64,000 nt of DNA, taken from positions 248,001 through 312,000 of the forward strand of contig NZ_MSPW01000001.1 in NCBI RefSeq assembly GCF_001955655.1. The letters run 5' to 3'. The notes below the pieces were generated by a model. It was not told where the DNA came from, made no database searches, and saw only the letters and a list, made by a program, of their open reading frames with translations. Numbering within the stretch: the first letter of the stretch is position 1; each line of letters begins with the position of its first letter. The stretch is from Viridibacillus arenosi (GTDB lineage: Bacteria; Bacillota; Bacilli; Bacillales_A; Planococcaceae). The position numbers and the translations under genes were made by a program. Positions 46,901 to 53,378 of the stretch are shown in pieces.

Positions 46901-47555
46901 GCTCAAATTCAGTAAAATCAAGTTCATTATCTTTGTGTTTATCAATTTGATTGACGATTAGATAAACATTTGGATTAAATTTCATTAATTGTTTTGTAAA
47001 TTGAAAATTCAACTCAGATTGAACATGATTATAATCCATGACGTAAAATACAATATCCGCTAAATGAAGTGCTGATTCAGTTGACATGCGATGAGCATCA
47101 TCCGTCGAGTCTACTCCTGGAGTATCCATTACTGTTACGCCATCAGGTAGCACTGATTTTGAATGACCGATTTCAATTTGCGATACGAGCGCTCCGTTTT
47201 TAGCGAAGGCCTTGACTGTTTTAATATCATAATCACCAGTGAATTTCACTGGATCTTGTCCTGTTAAATAGGCAATTGCGTAATCGCTTTCAGATTTATG
47301 TACTTTAACAACGTTTGCACTCGTAGGTATTGGACTAGAGGGTAATAGCTGATCACCAGTTAATGCGTTAATCATGCTCGATTTCCCTGCAGAGAAATGG
47401 CCAGCAAAGCCAATCATATATTCCTTATTTAATAGTTTATTGGCAAAAAGAGTCGTTTTTTGCAAACGCTCCTCATCTGCGTTATCTTTGTAAATCAAAT
47501 ATTGCATTGCTGTTTGCTTTAATAATTGTTGAAGTTGCTGATCAAATACTGTCAT
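43935..47555 (-). CDS. dynA: Two-GTPase bacterial dynamin
   Basis: At 1206 aa this matches B. subtilis DynA (YpbR), a fused double dynamin that tethers and repairs membranes and protects against phage and pore-formers. Each half has a full GTPase: GHFSAGKSSMINAL (~52-65), DTPGVDST and NQID in the first; GAFSAGKSSFSNAL (~635), DTPGADSI and NAIDL in the second. Helical stalk segments follow each, with hydrophobic membrane-insertion patches. It is the first gene of a two-gene unit with the rhodanese gene. Its start is plain (ATG, weak GGAG). Confidence 0.96.
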   Translation of the reverse strand: MTVFDQQLQQLLKQTAMQYLIYKDNADEERLQKTTLFANKLLNKEYMIGFAGHFSAGKSSMINALTGDQLLPSSPIPTSANVVKVHKSESDYAIAYLTGQDPVKFTGDYDIKTVKAFAKNGALVSQIEIGHSKSVLPDGVTVMDTPGVDSTDDAHRMSTESALHLADIVFYVMDYNHVQSELNFQFTKQLMKFNPNVYLIVNQIDKHKDNELDFTEFEQSVHTSFANWGVVPKGIFFTSLRELEHPHNDFQTVKEIVMSSMDGWQDQLVETAKKTLQQLNKEHEEYLKATKQEIFDTNEEILPFSDWENRQELKDQYANIQRQLELYSVEKWKKSFEQQREELLNNAGIMPYELRDKLKLYLESMQEDFKVGMFFSAKKTAAEKELRKEELYKLYQSIITSQISGHMLSLMKNSLKDVGALTDDVSLEIDTIEFKVPFETIQDQVKKDALATGDGLLNFANRVSEATKRWFIRTTDEWKDDKASFVEQLSFGSVEPLKKKQEVLSEKVSVIKEIEHVEEQEQFYAKKAAAATTVLNKDADNYVAMWTKEHAEAFEQIRLFDPTMLQQEEDILIEEKPTENAEDVETIQTAIAVKQALHTANAVANVQGFKEVSTYLKNKVERLQKKDFTIALFGAFSAGKSSFSNALMGQQVLPVSPNPTTAAINKIRPVSPEHPHETADVRLKTTDQLQDDIISSYEAIGMHVTTLEEAFNKAAEGLQMELVDERLHVHKSFIRAFAQGYEEFKEQLGTTLRTNREDFEKFVAEEKRSCFVDSIDFYFDCELTRMGVTLVDTPGADSINARHTGVAFDYIRNADAILFITYYNHAFARADREFLIQLGRVKDAFELDKMFFIVNAIDLASNKEEEGEVKTYVQQELQRFGIRKPRLFGVSSLLALKEKVEKSNFESGMQPFEDAFHHFLSEELSSLAVQALVEETDKTQNRLASLIKQTEDNMLRKDERLVELTKLEQFIHTRFEKSGAAVIKKDVEQELSELMYYVLQRVYYRFADFYNEAYNPATFAGKSSTTALQLALKELLQSLSFDLEQEMRVTNFRIAKFIHKKMTERYIEDVRKLKDVNDSFSFTPFETEEPAILEFVGPFEQTAPYESVKSHFKNNKAFFEKGDRLKLREALEQLTKPDAQQYLNTEAKRLNNWSESLINTEAESLRHHLSAQATEQIATERELLQEESKLVEWKKIYSSLFEGVVK

Positions 47556-47620
47556 GAAAGGCTTTAACTCCTTTTATATGTAATAAACTCATTCTAACAT
47601 GTAGAAGGAAAACGACAAAC

Positions 47621-47651
47621 AAAAAAATCCTCCCAATTTCAGGAGGATTTT
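47621..47651 (-). terminator. Terminator of the 29-aa peptide transcript
   Basis: On the minus strand AATCCTCC, TGAAATT, GGAGGATT, then TTTTTT. It separates the small transcript from dynA. Confidence 0.9.
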
Positions 47652-47655
47652 GTCG

Positions 47656-47745
47656 TTATTTTAAATGTGCGGTTGTTTGAGTGAACACATATTTACTAAC
47701 TGCACCGTAGATTAATACTGTAGCTCCAATAAATGCAAAAATCAC
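47656..47745 (-). CDS. 29-aa membrane peptide under Fur-type control
   Basis: A GTG start with AAAGGGAG nine bases upstream opens a 29-codon frame: one hydrophobic helix (MIFAFIGATVLIYGAVSKYV) and a polar end (TTAHLK). The stop lies inside or next to the terminator, so the whole transcript is ~185 nt. A promoter with TTGACG, 17 bases, TATCAT is overlaid by a Fur box. Iron-starvation regulons of Bacillus include the small RNA FsrA and very small proteins FbpA-C, so a small iron-sparing peptide or a dual-function RNA is plausible. I do not recognise a homologue. Confidence 0.6.
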   Translation of the reverse strand: MIFAFIGATVLIYGAVSKYVFTQTTAHLK

Positions 47746-47786
47746 TTTGACCGCTCCCTTTTATTTGATCGTTAAGTATATGTAAT

Positions 47787-47844
47787 GAATATGAAAATCA
47801 TTCTCATCTACCTTAATGATAATGAAAATCATCCTCTTCGTCAA
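47787..47844 (-). promoter_or_regulatory. Tandem Fur boxes over a sigma-A promoter
   Basis: GATAATGAAAATCATCCTC (47818-47836) matches the classical 19-bp Fur consensus at 16 positions, and GAATATGAAAATCATTCTC (47787-47805) at 15; their starts are 31 bases apart, three helical turns. On the minus strand the -35 TTGACG (47844-47839) and -10 TATCAT (47821-47816), 17 bases apart, enclose the first box. Control of the 29-aa peptide gene follows; the divergent CheX gene could also be affected. Confidence 0.75.
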
Positions 47845-47911
47845 GTATTAATTCAATTTTTTAAACTCGCATGTTATTATAGAAATAAAGTCACGTATCG
47901 GGAGTGTTTAA

Positions 47912-48370
47912 ATGAGTACTTCTATTCAAATACAAGCCGTCTTGAACGGTACTATAAACGCACTAAAATCAGTTATTCCATATGATATTCAAGTATCACC
48001 TCCAACTATTACATCAGACCCTTATGAACAAAATGAAATCGGTGTGCTAATTGGCATGGTTGGCGATTTGAAAGGGCGGATCATTATTGATTCAACACCT
48101 GATACGTTTAGTGCAATCGGTGCAGGTATGTATGGCATGACATTAGAAGGAGCCATGTTAGAATCCTTTACAGGTGAATTCGGTAATATGATTGCTGGAA
48201 ACCTATGTACCTTTGCTGCAGAAAAAGAATTGGATTTAGATATTACACCCCCAACTGTAATGGTCGGGCATACAAAATTATACGGTTTCCAACATGCTTT
48301 TAAACTACCTGTAACAATTGATAACACTGGTAAACTAATCATCTTATTAACTATAGATACAAATGAATAG
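47912..48370 (+). CDS. CheX-family chemotaxis phosphatase
   Basis: The 152-aa protein has the CheC/CheX/FliY fold with the single active helix ESFTGEFGNMIAGNL (the E–x–x–N phosphatase signature), then DITPPTVMVG and the GKLIILLTID strand. CheX dephosphorylates CheY-type regulators. No other chemotaxis gene adjoins it, but CheR and a hybrid kinase lie 4-8 kb away. GGGAG precedes the ATG. Confidence 0.9.
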   Translation: MSTSIQIQAVLNGTINALKSVIPYDIQVSPPTITSDPYEQNEIGVLIGMVGDLKGRIIIDSTPDTFSAIGAGMYGMTLEGAMLESFTGEFGNMIAGNLCTFAAEKELDLDITPPTVMVGHTKLYGFQHAFKLPVTIDNTGKLIILLTIDTNE

Positions 48371-48375
48371 TATTT

Positions 48376-48416
48376 GAGTGTCTTGTTCAATGTATTGAGC
48401 TAGACGCTTTTTTTTG
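48376..48416 (+). terminator. Terminator after the CheX gene
   Basis: Imperfect AGTGTCT…TCAAT and ATTGA…AGACGCT stem followed by eight T residues. Confidence 0.7.
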
Positions 48417-48597
48417 CCCCAATATATTAGCATACCCATTTTCCCTTCAAAATTTCCACAAAATTTTATGTCTTTTCACACTTCATTCACATTTCATGTG
48501 CTTTAGTGTGATATTTATCACATCCCACTAAAGCTTATTTTTATATGATGAACACACGGAATTAAAGATTTACTCAATTAATAAGGGAGGGTTCAAT

Positions 48598-48720
48598 ATG
48601 GCTAACAAAAATCATTCCGACGGCGACTTAAAAGGAACTTTTTACTTAGTTATGGCATTAGGGGTCTTTATAGTTGTAGTTTGGGGTCTTTGTTTTGGAC
48701 TATTTCTTGATCGCTTTTAA
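48598..48720 (+). CDS. Cytochrome c oxidase subunit IIa (CbaD-like)
   Basis: This 40-aa peptide (MANKNHSDGDLKGTFYLVMA… then one helix, ending FGLFLDRF) precedes the subunit II gene by 23 bases and has a GGGAGGG ribosome site. The single-helix LKGTFYLVxxLGxFI pattern is that of subunit IIa of ba3-type oxidases, which completes the missing helix of subunit II. It is the first gene of the operon. Confidence 0.88.
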   Translation: MANKNHSDGDLKGTFYLVMALGVFIVVVWGLCFGLFLDRF

Positions 48721-48743
48721 ACTGAAAGAAGGAAGGGAAAATT

Positions 48744-49226
48744 ATGCATCTTCATAAATACGAAAAGTATTGGCTTGCATTCGGTGTTGGCTCACTTATA
48801 GTATTCTTATTAATTACTGGTATCATGGCCTTTCATAACGGTAGCCACCCACCAAGTGCTAAAAATACGATTAACTACGAAAAAGTGGATGAAATCACTC
48901 CATTCAATAAACCTGGTGTCCATAAAGTGGAAGGAAAAGACTGGGATTATGAAGCCGTTGTAGTTGCTTCTGCATTTTACTATGATCCTCCCACTTTAGA
49001 AGTACCTGTAGGTGCTAAAGTTAAATTCATCGCAACTTCAAAAGATGTTGTTCATGGTTTCGAGGTTGCTGGTACAAATATTAATATGATGTTAGAACCT
49101 GGATACATTTCAGAATATGTAACAACAGTTGATAAAGTTGGCGAATATTTAATCGTTTGTAATGAGTATTGTGGTGTAGGTCATGCTCAAATGCATTCTA
49201 TGCTTAAGGTGGTGGAACCAAAATGA
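48744..49226 (+). CDS. cbaB: ba3-type cytochrome c oxidase subunit II
   Basis: A 160-aa protein with one N-terminal helix (residues ~11-30) and an outward cupredoxin domain. The CuA ligands are complete: His in DVVHGFEV and C139, C143, H147, M150 in CNEYCGVGHAQMH. It receives electrons from cytochrome c and passes them to subunit I. GAAGGAAGGG precedes the ATG, and its end overlaps the subunit I gene by four bases (ATGA). Confidence 0.95.
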   Translation: MHLHKYEKYWLAFGVGSLIVFLLITGIMAFHNGSHPPSAKNTINYEKVDEITPFNKPGVHKVEGKDWDYEAVVVASAFYYDPPTLEVPVGAKVKFIATSKDVVHGFEVAGTNINMMLEPGYISEYVTTVDKVGEYLIVCNEYCGVGHAQMHSMLKVVEPK

Positions 49227-50944
49227 GTCAAGCATTAGCTAATAAATCTAAAGTAGATGGAAATAAACAAAACATTGTTGGGAAGGTTTCCAATAAAGTT
49301 AATGATTTAATGCAAGTAGATCGTAAAGATTCTAAAGTAGCGATGGCTCATATTTATGTAGCTATGATTGCCCTTTTATTAGGTGGAACTGCGGGTCTTT
49401 TACAAGTACTTGTTCGTTCTGGCGAATTTAAATTGCCATGGGGCATTGGTTATTACCAAGTTCTAACTGTCCACGGTGTTTTATTGGGCTTAATATTAAC
49501 GACATTCTTCATTTATGGATTCCAAATTGCTGCAGTTAGTCGTACTTCAGGTGCATTATCAGCAAAACAACGTCTACTTTGCTGGATTGGCTTCTGGACT
49601 ATGACTGCTGGTACTGCAATGGCATCCGCTATGGTGTTATTAAATGAGGCATCCGTTCTTTATACGTTCTATGCTCCGTTGCAAGCTCACTGGATTTTCT
49701 ATTTAGGCTTAACATTAGTAGTTGTTGGTTCTTGGATTGGTGGTTTGGGCCAAGCACTACGATGGATGCAATGGAGAAAAGAAAATAAAGGTCAAACTTC
49801 TCCTTTACTATCATTTATGGTCGTTTGTAATAATCTAATGTGGTTCGTGGCAACAATTGGTGTAGCTTCAGAAGTACTATTCCAACTACTTCCATGGTCA
49901 TTAGGTTTAGTAGAACGTGTTGATATTCTCTTATCTCGCACTCTATTCTGGTCATTTGGTCACGCACTCGTTTACTTCTGGTTATTACCAGCCTATATGA
50001 TTTGGTATGTAGTAGTTCCTAAAGTAATTGGTGGTAAAATCTTCTCTGATGCATTATCTCGATTGTCATTTATTATGTTCGTATTGTTCTCAGTTCCTGT
50101 AGGTCTTCATCACCAATTAACGGAACCTGGTGTTGACGGATCATGGAAATTCTTACAGGTTATTTTAACTATGATGGTTGTCATCCCTTCTCTATTAACT
50201 GCTTTTTCTCTATTCGCTACATTTGAAATTCGTGGTAGATCTTTAGGCGGTAAAGGCGTATTCGGTTGGTTAAAACAATTACCTTGGGGAGATGCGCGAT
50301 TCTTTGTACCTTTCCTAGGTATGTTAGTATTCATCCCAGGTGGAGCAGGTGGTATCGTTAATGCTTCTTACCAGATGAACCAGTTAATCCACAATACAAT
50401 TTGGGTAACAGGTCACTTCCATTTAACAGTTGCTACAGCCGTCGTATTAACCTTCTTTGGCGCTTGTTATTGGTTAGTACCTCACTTAACGGGTCGTACA
50501 TTAACTAAAGAAATGAATAAGTTAGGTATTATTCAAGCAATCGTTTGGGTAATTGGTATGGGTATCATGTCAAGTGCAATGCACGTAGCTGGTTTACTTG
50601 GCGCACCACGACGTTCTGCATTCTCTGATTATGGCGGTGCTGAAATTGCTAGCACATGGGTTTCTTATCAAATTGCACAAGCTGTTGGTGGCACTCTTCT
50701 ATTCATCGGTATTCTGTTATTCCTTTATATTTTTGTGAAGCTTTGCTGGTTCGCACCAAAAGGTCAAGAAGAATTCCCGATAGCAGAGGTTGCTCCTAAC
50801 GCAGAAAAAACACCTGCAATTTTAGAAAACTTCAAACTTTGGATTGTGATTCTTGTTGCACTAGTATTAATCGCATACACCTTCCCAATCTTTGATATTA
50901 TTACAAATGCTCCGTTGGGGTCTAAGGGATATAAGCTTTGGTAA
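49223..50944 (+). CDS. cbaA: ba3-type cytochrome c oxidase subunit I
   Basis: The 573-aa, ~13-helix membrane protein holds low-spin heme ligand HGVLLGLIL, the CuB/high-spin region FGHALVYFWLLPAYMIWY (with the crosslinked His/Tyr pattern of B-family oxidases), HHQ in VGLHHQLTEPG and the heme ligand pair VTGHFHLTVAT. It lacks the A-family D-channel residues and is typical of the B-family (ba3/b(o/a)3) enzymes of Bacillus and Thermus, which work at low oxygen. Translationally coupled to cbaB. Confidence 0.95.
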   Translation: MSQALANKSKVDGNKQNIVGKVSNKVNDLMQVDRKDSKVAMAHIYVAMIALLLGGTAGLLQVLVRSGEFKLPWGIGYYQVLTVHGVLLGLILTTFFIYGFQIAAVSRTSGALSAKQRLLCWIGFWTMTAGTAMASAMVLLNEASVLYTFYAPLQAHWIFYLGLTLVVVGSWIGGLGQALRWMQWRKENKGQTSPLLSFMVVCNNLMWFVATIGVASEVLFQLLPWSLGLVERVDILLSRTLFWSFGHALVYFWLLPAYMIWYVVVPKVIGGKIFSDALSRLSFIMFVLFSVPVGLHHQLTEPGVDGSWKFLQVILTMMVVIPSLLTAFSLFATFEIRGRSLGGKGVFGWLKQLPWGDARFFVPFLGMLVFIPGGAGGIVNASYQMNQLIHNTIWVTGHFHLTVATAVVLTFFGACYWLVPHLTGRTLTKEMNKLGIIQAIVWVIGMGIMSSAMHVAGLLGAPRRSAFSDYGGAEIASTWVSYQIAQAVGGTLLFIGILLFLYIFVKLCWFAPKGQEEFPIAEVAPNAEKTPAILENFKLWIVILVALVLIAYTFPIFDIITNAPLGSKGYKLW

Positions 50945-50981
50945 ATATATAAATCCCAAGACCCACTCTGAAGATAAAAAA

Positions 50982-51023
50982 TACCCCCGTAAAGTGAACC
51001 CTTTTAGTCCACTTTACGGGGGT
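50982..51023 (+). terminator. Terminator of the ba3 oxidase operon
   Basis: ACCCCCGTAAAGTG pairs perfectly with CACTTTACGGGGGT; T-rich tail. Confidence 0.92.
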
Positions 51024-51146
51024 CTCTATTTTCTTATCAACAAATAAACAAATAGATCTTATATATTGTGCATCCATAAAATCAGCGTTATACAAATCTA
51101 ATTTTACTTAGTAAAGTAATAAATATCAATTTTTTCTACAACCAAT

Positions 51147-52301
51147 TTAACATAACGGACAACCTGCCTGAACTAAAACAACACACATATCATCAGGTTG
51201 GTCATGTTGTAATGCTTGAGGCATTACGATATCAATAGGTTCTATTACCTCACAATCTACCCAGCGCTCCGAAATGGCTTCTTTTATTGCATCCAACCCG
51301 TCAGTCTCTTCATTATCAAGAGATTCCATCACACCATCCGTAAAAATCAGAAGCTGAATTCTCTCATTGTAATGAACAATGTCTTTACTTATTTTCATTT
51401 CATTAAAAAAACCAACTGGACAAGATCCTTTCGAAAGGGATACGACTTTTTCATCATCAACATAGGCAAAACCAGGTGGGTGTCCTGCGTTAACGTACTC
51501 TACTGTTTTTCTCTTCGTGTCAATAATCATATAAATGGCAGTAAAATAATAATGTACAGGATTTTCTTTTTTATTTAGTATGTTCATCCACCTGTTTAAC
51601 TCAACGATAATTGCTTCTGGATCAGTATTCTTCCGAATGGCATCTCGCAATACAGAAGAAATATACATACATACTAGAGAAGCTGAGATACCGTGTCCCA
51701 TCATATCTAAAATAATTACCCCGTATCGATTTTCATCTATGCGTTGCCAATAATACATATCACCTGCTAGTTTGTTTGCGGGAAAATATGAAGCCTTTAT
51801 CATTAGTTGTTCATTGATGATGGGCTCACTTAATAAACTACTTTGTACTTGCATCGATAAATCTAGTTCGTCTCTGAGCTTTTTATCTTGTTCTTTATGC
51901 CAATCTTTTTCATACTTTAAACGTAGACCTACTCGAATTCTAGCAAGTAAATCTATTTTATTGATGGGCTTCATTATGTAATCTATTCCACCTACATCAA
52001 GTGCCTCAGCTACCTTATTCGAGTCTTCCAATGCCGTCACAAAAATCACAGGGATGTCCTTCAAATGGGGAATATTCTGCAAGCGTCGGCATGCTTCAAT
52101 ACCATCCATTTCCGGCATCATAATATCAAGAAGTATAATGTCTACATTGGTTTCTTTTGGATATTCTTGACCAGCCCCTAAATAGTCAAACATTTCATGG
52201 GCTGATGAAAGTGAATGGAAATCGTTATACCCTGCGCGTTTTAGTATATTTTCAACTAAGAAAAGGTTTATTTGGTTATCATCTACGATTAAAATCGTCA
52301 T
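51147..52301 (-). CDS. Response regulator–PP2C (SpoIIE/RsbU-type) phosphatase
   Basis: The 384-aa protein has an N-terminal receiver (DD at 7-8, phospho-acceptor D59 in LLDIMMPEMDG, then FVTAL and the KPI lysine), a linker helix (~120-160) and a C-terminal SpoIIE phosphatase domain with GDMYYWQ, LDMMGHGISAS, NAGHPP and FTDGVMES. Such RsbP/RsbU-like proteins dephosphorylate an anti-anti-sigma factor and so activate a general stress or partner-switching sigma factor. The phosphate donor is probably the hybrid kinase at 53379. Confidence 0.93.
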   Translation of the reverse strand: MTILIVDDNQINLFLVENILKRAGYNDFHSLSSAHEMFDYLGAGQEYPKETNVDIILLDIMMPEMDGIEACRRLQNIPHLKDIPVIFVTALEDSNKVAEALDVGGIDYIMKPINKIDLLARIRVGLRLKYEKDWHKEQDKKLRDELDLSMQVQSSLLSEPIINEQLMIKASYFPANKLAGDMYYWQRIDENRYGVIILDMMGHGISASLVCMYISSVLRDAIRKNTDPEAIIVELNRWMNILNKKENPVHYYFTAIYMIIDTKRKTVEYVNAGHPPGFAYVDDEKVVSLSKGSCPVGFFNEMKISKDIVHYNERIQLLIFTDGVMESLDNEETDGLDAIKEAISERWVDCEVIEPIDIVMPQALQHDQPDDMCVVLVQAGCPLC

Positions 52302-52489
52302 ACTTTTAGTCCCCTTTAGCTTATGAATCCTACTCCGCCAATAAGTACTTAAAAATTCATGATATATATTAATCTAAATCTTGCTATTGTTTGGGGGAGC
52401 TTCTATTTTTGTGTACTTATAATCAGTTGTTTTAATTATACTATCCATTACCTTTTATACGGCTCCGCTAAACATTTTCTAAACAAACA

Positions 52490-52509
52490 AGGGCCGCTTA
52501 TGCGACCCT
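52490..52509 (-). terminator. cheR-side terminator
   Basis: On the minus strand AGGGTCGC, ATAA, GCGGCCCT, then TTGTTTGTTT; one mismatch in the stem. Confidence 0.78.
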
Positions 52510-52515
52510 GAGTTG

Positions 52516-53349
52516 TTATATTTTTCGATAAATATTCTCTTGACTTGCAATCTCCTTATATTTTTCAGAGAAAACAGATGAACGTAATGTTTCTTTACTA
52601 CCTATACCGATAATACCATCGTGACAAAGGCTATCATAGAACAACTGATTTACACTATTTTGTAATTCACCTGTAAAATAAATCATGACGTTACGGCAAA
52701 TAATAACATGAAACTCATTAAATGAGCCGTCTGTCACCAAATTATGTTGAAAGAATACAATATTTTTCAATAAAGCTGCATCTAAGTAGGCATTTTGATA
52801 ATCAGTCGAATAATACTCTGAAAACTCTTGTTTACCACCTGCAGCCAAATAATTTTTGGTATATGATTGCATCTGATTTAATGGTAAAATACCTTCTTTA
52901 GCTTGTAATAGTACTTTTTCATTTATGTCTGTTGCATATATTTTCGTCTGATCATAAAGCCCTTCCTCTTTTAGTAATATGGCCATGGAAAAAACTTCTT
53001 CACCAGTTGAACAACCTGCATGCCATATACGTATTGTAGGAAATTCTTTAAGCAGTGGCACAACTTTTAATCGGAAAGCCTTGAAAAATTCTGGATCACG
53101 AAACATTTCCGTAACATGTATGGAAAAGTCATCTATTAACTTTTCGACAAACCCTTTTTCATATAAAACTTTTTCTATCAAAGAGCTAATTTTCTCCATC
53201 TTCTCTTGTCTCATTCGATTAATAATTCTTCTTTTAATCGAAGAACGCATATACTTTTGAAAGTCAAAGCCCGAAACACTATAAACAGCTTGAAGTAACA
53301 AATCAATTTCAATATTCTCTTTTTCTTCATTAGTTAATAAGTCTTTCAC
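52516..53349 (-). CDS. CheR-type protein glutamate methyltransferase
   Basis: The 277-aa enzyme has the N-terminal helical CheR_N domain and a SAM-binding Rossmann domain: IWHAGCSTGEEVFSMA, YATDINEKVL and VIICRNVMIYF. It methylates glutamates on MCPs or MCP-like coiled coils. No CheB or MCP gene adjoins it. It lies 29 bases downstream of the hybrid kinase gene, whose long glutamine/glutamate-rich coiled coil could be its substrate. It is transcribed with that gene. Confidence 0.9.
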   Translation of the reverse strand: MKDLLTNEEKENIEIDLLLQAVYSVSGFDFQKYMRSSIKRRIINRMRQEKMEKISSLIEKVLYEKGFVEKLIDDFSIHVTEMFRDPEFFKAFRLKVVPLLKEFPTIRIWHAGCSTGEEVFSMAILLKEEGLYDQTKIYATDINEKVLLQAKEGILPLNQMQSYTKNYLAAGGKQEFSEYYSTDYQNAYLDAALLKNIVFFQHNLVTDGSFNEFHVIICRNVMIYFTGELQNSVNQLFYDSLCHDGIIGIGSKETLRSSVFSEKYKEIASQENIYRKI

Positions 53350-53378
53350 AATAATCCCCTTCTAGCCTGCTCGATTAA

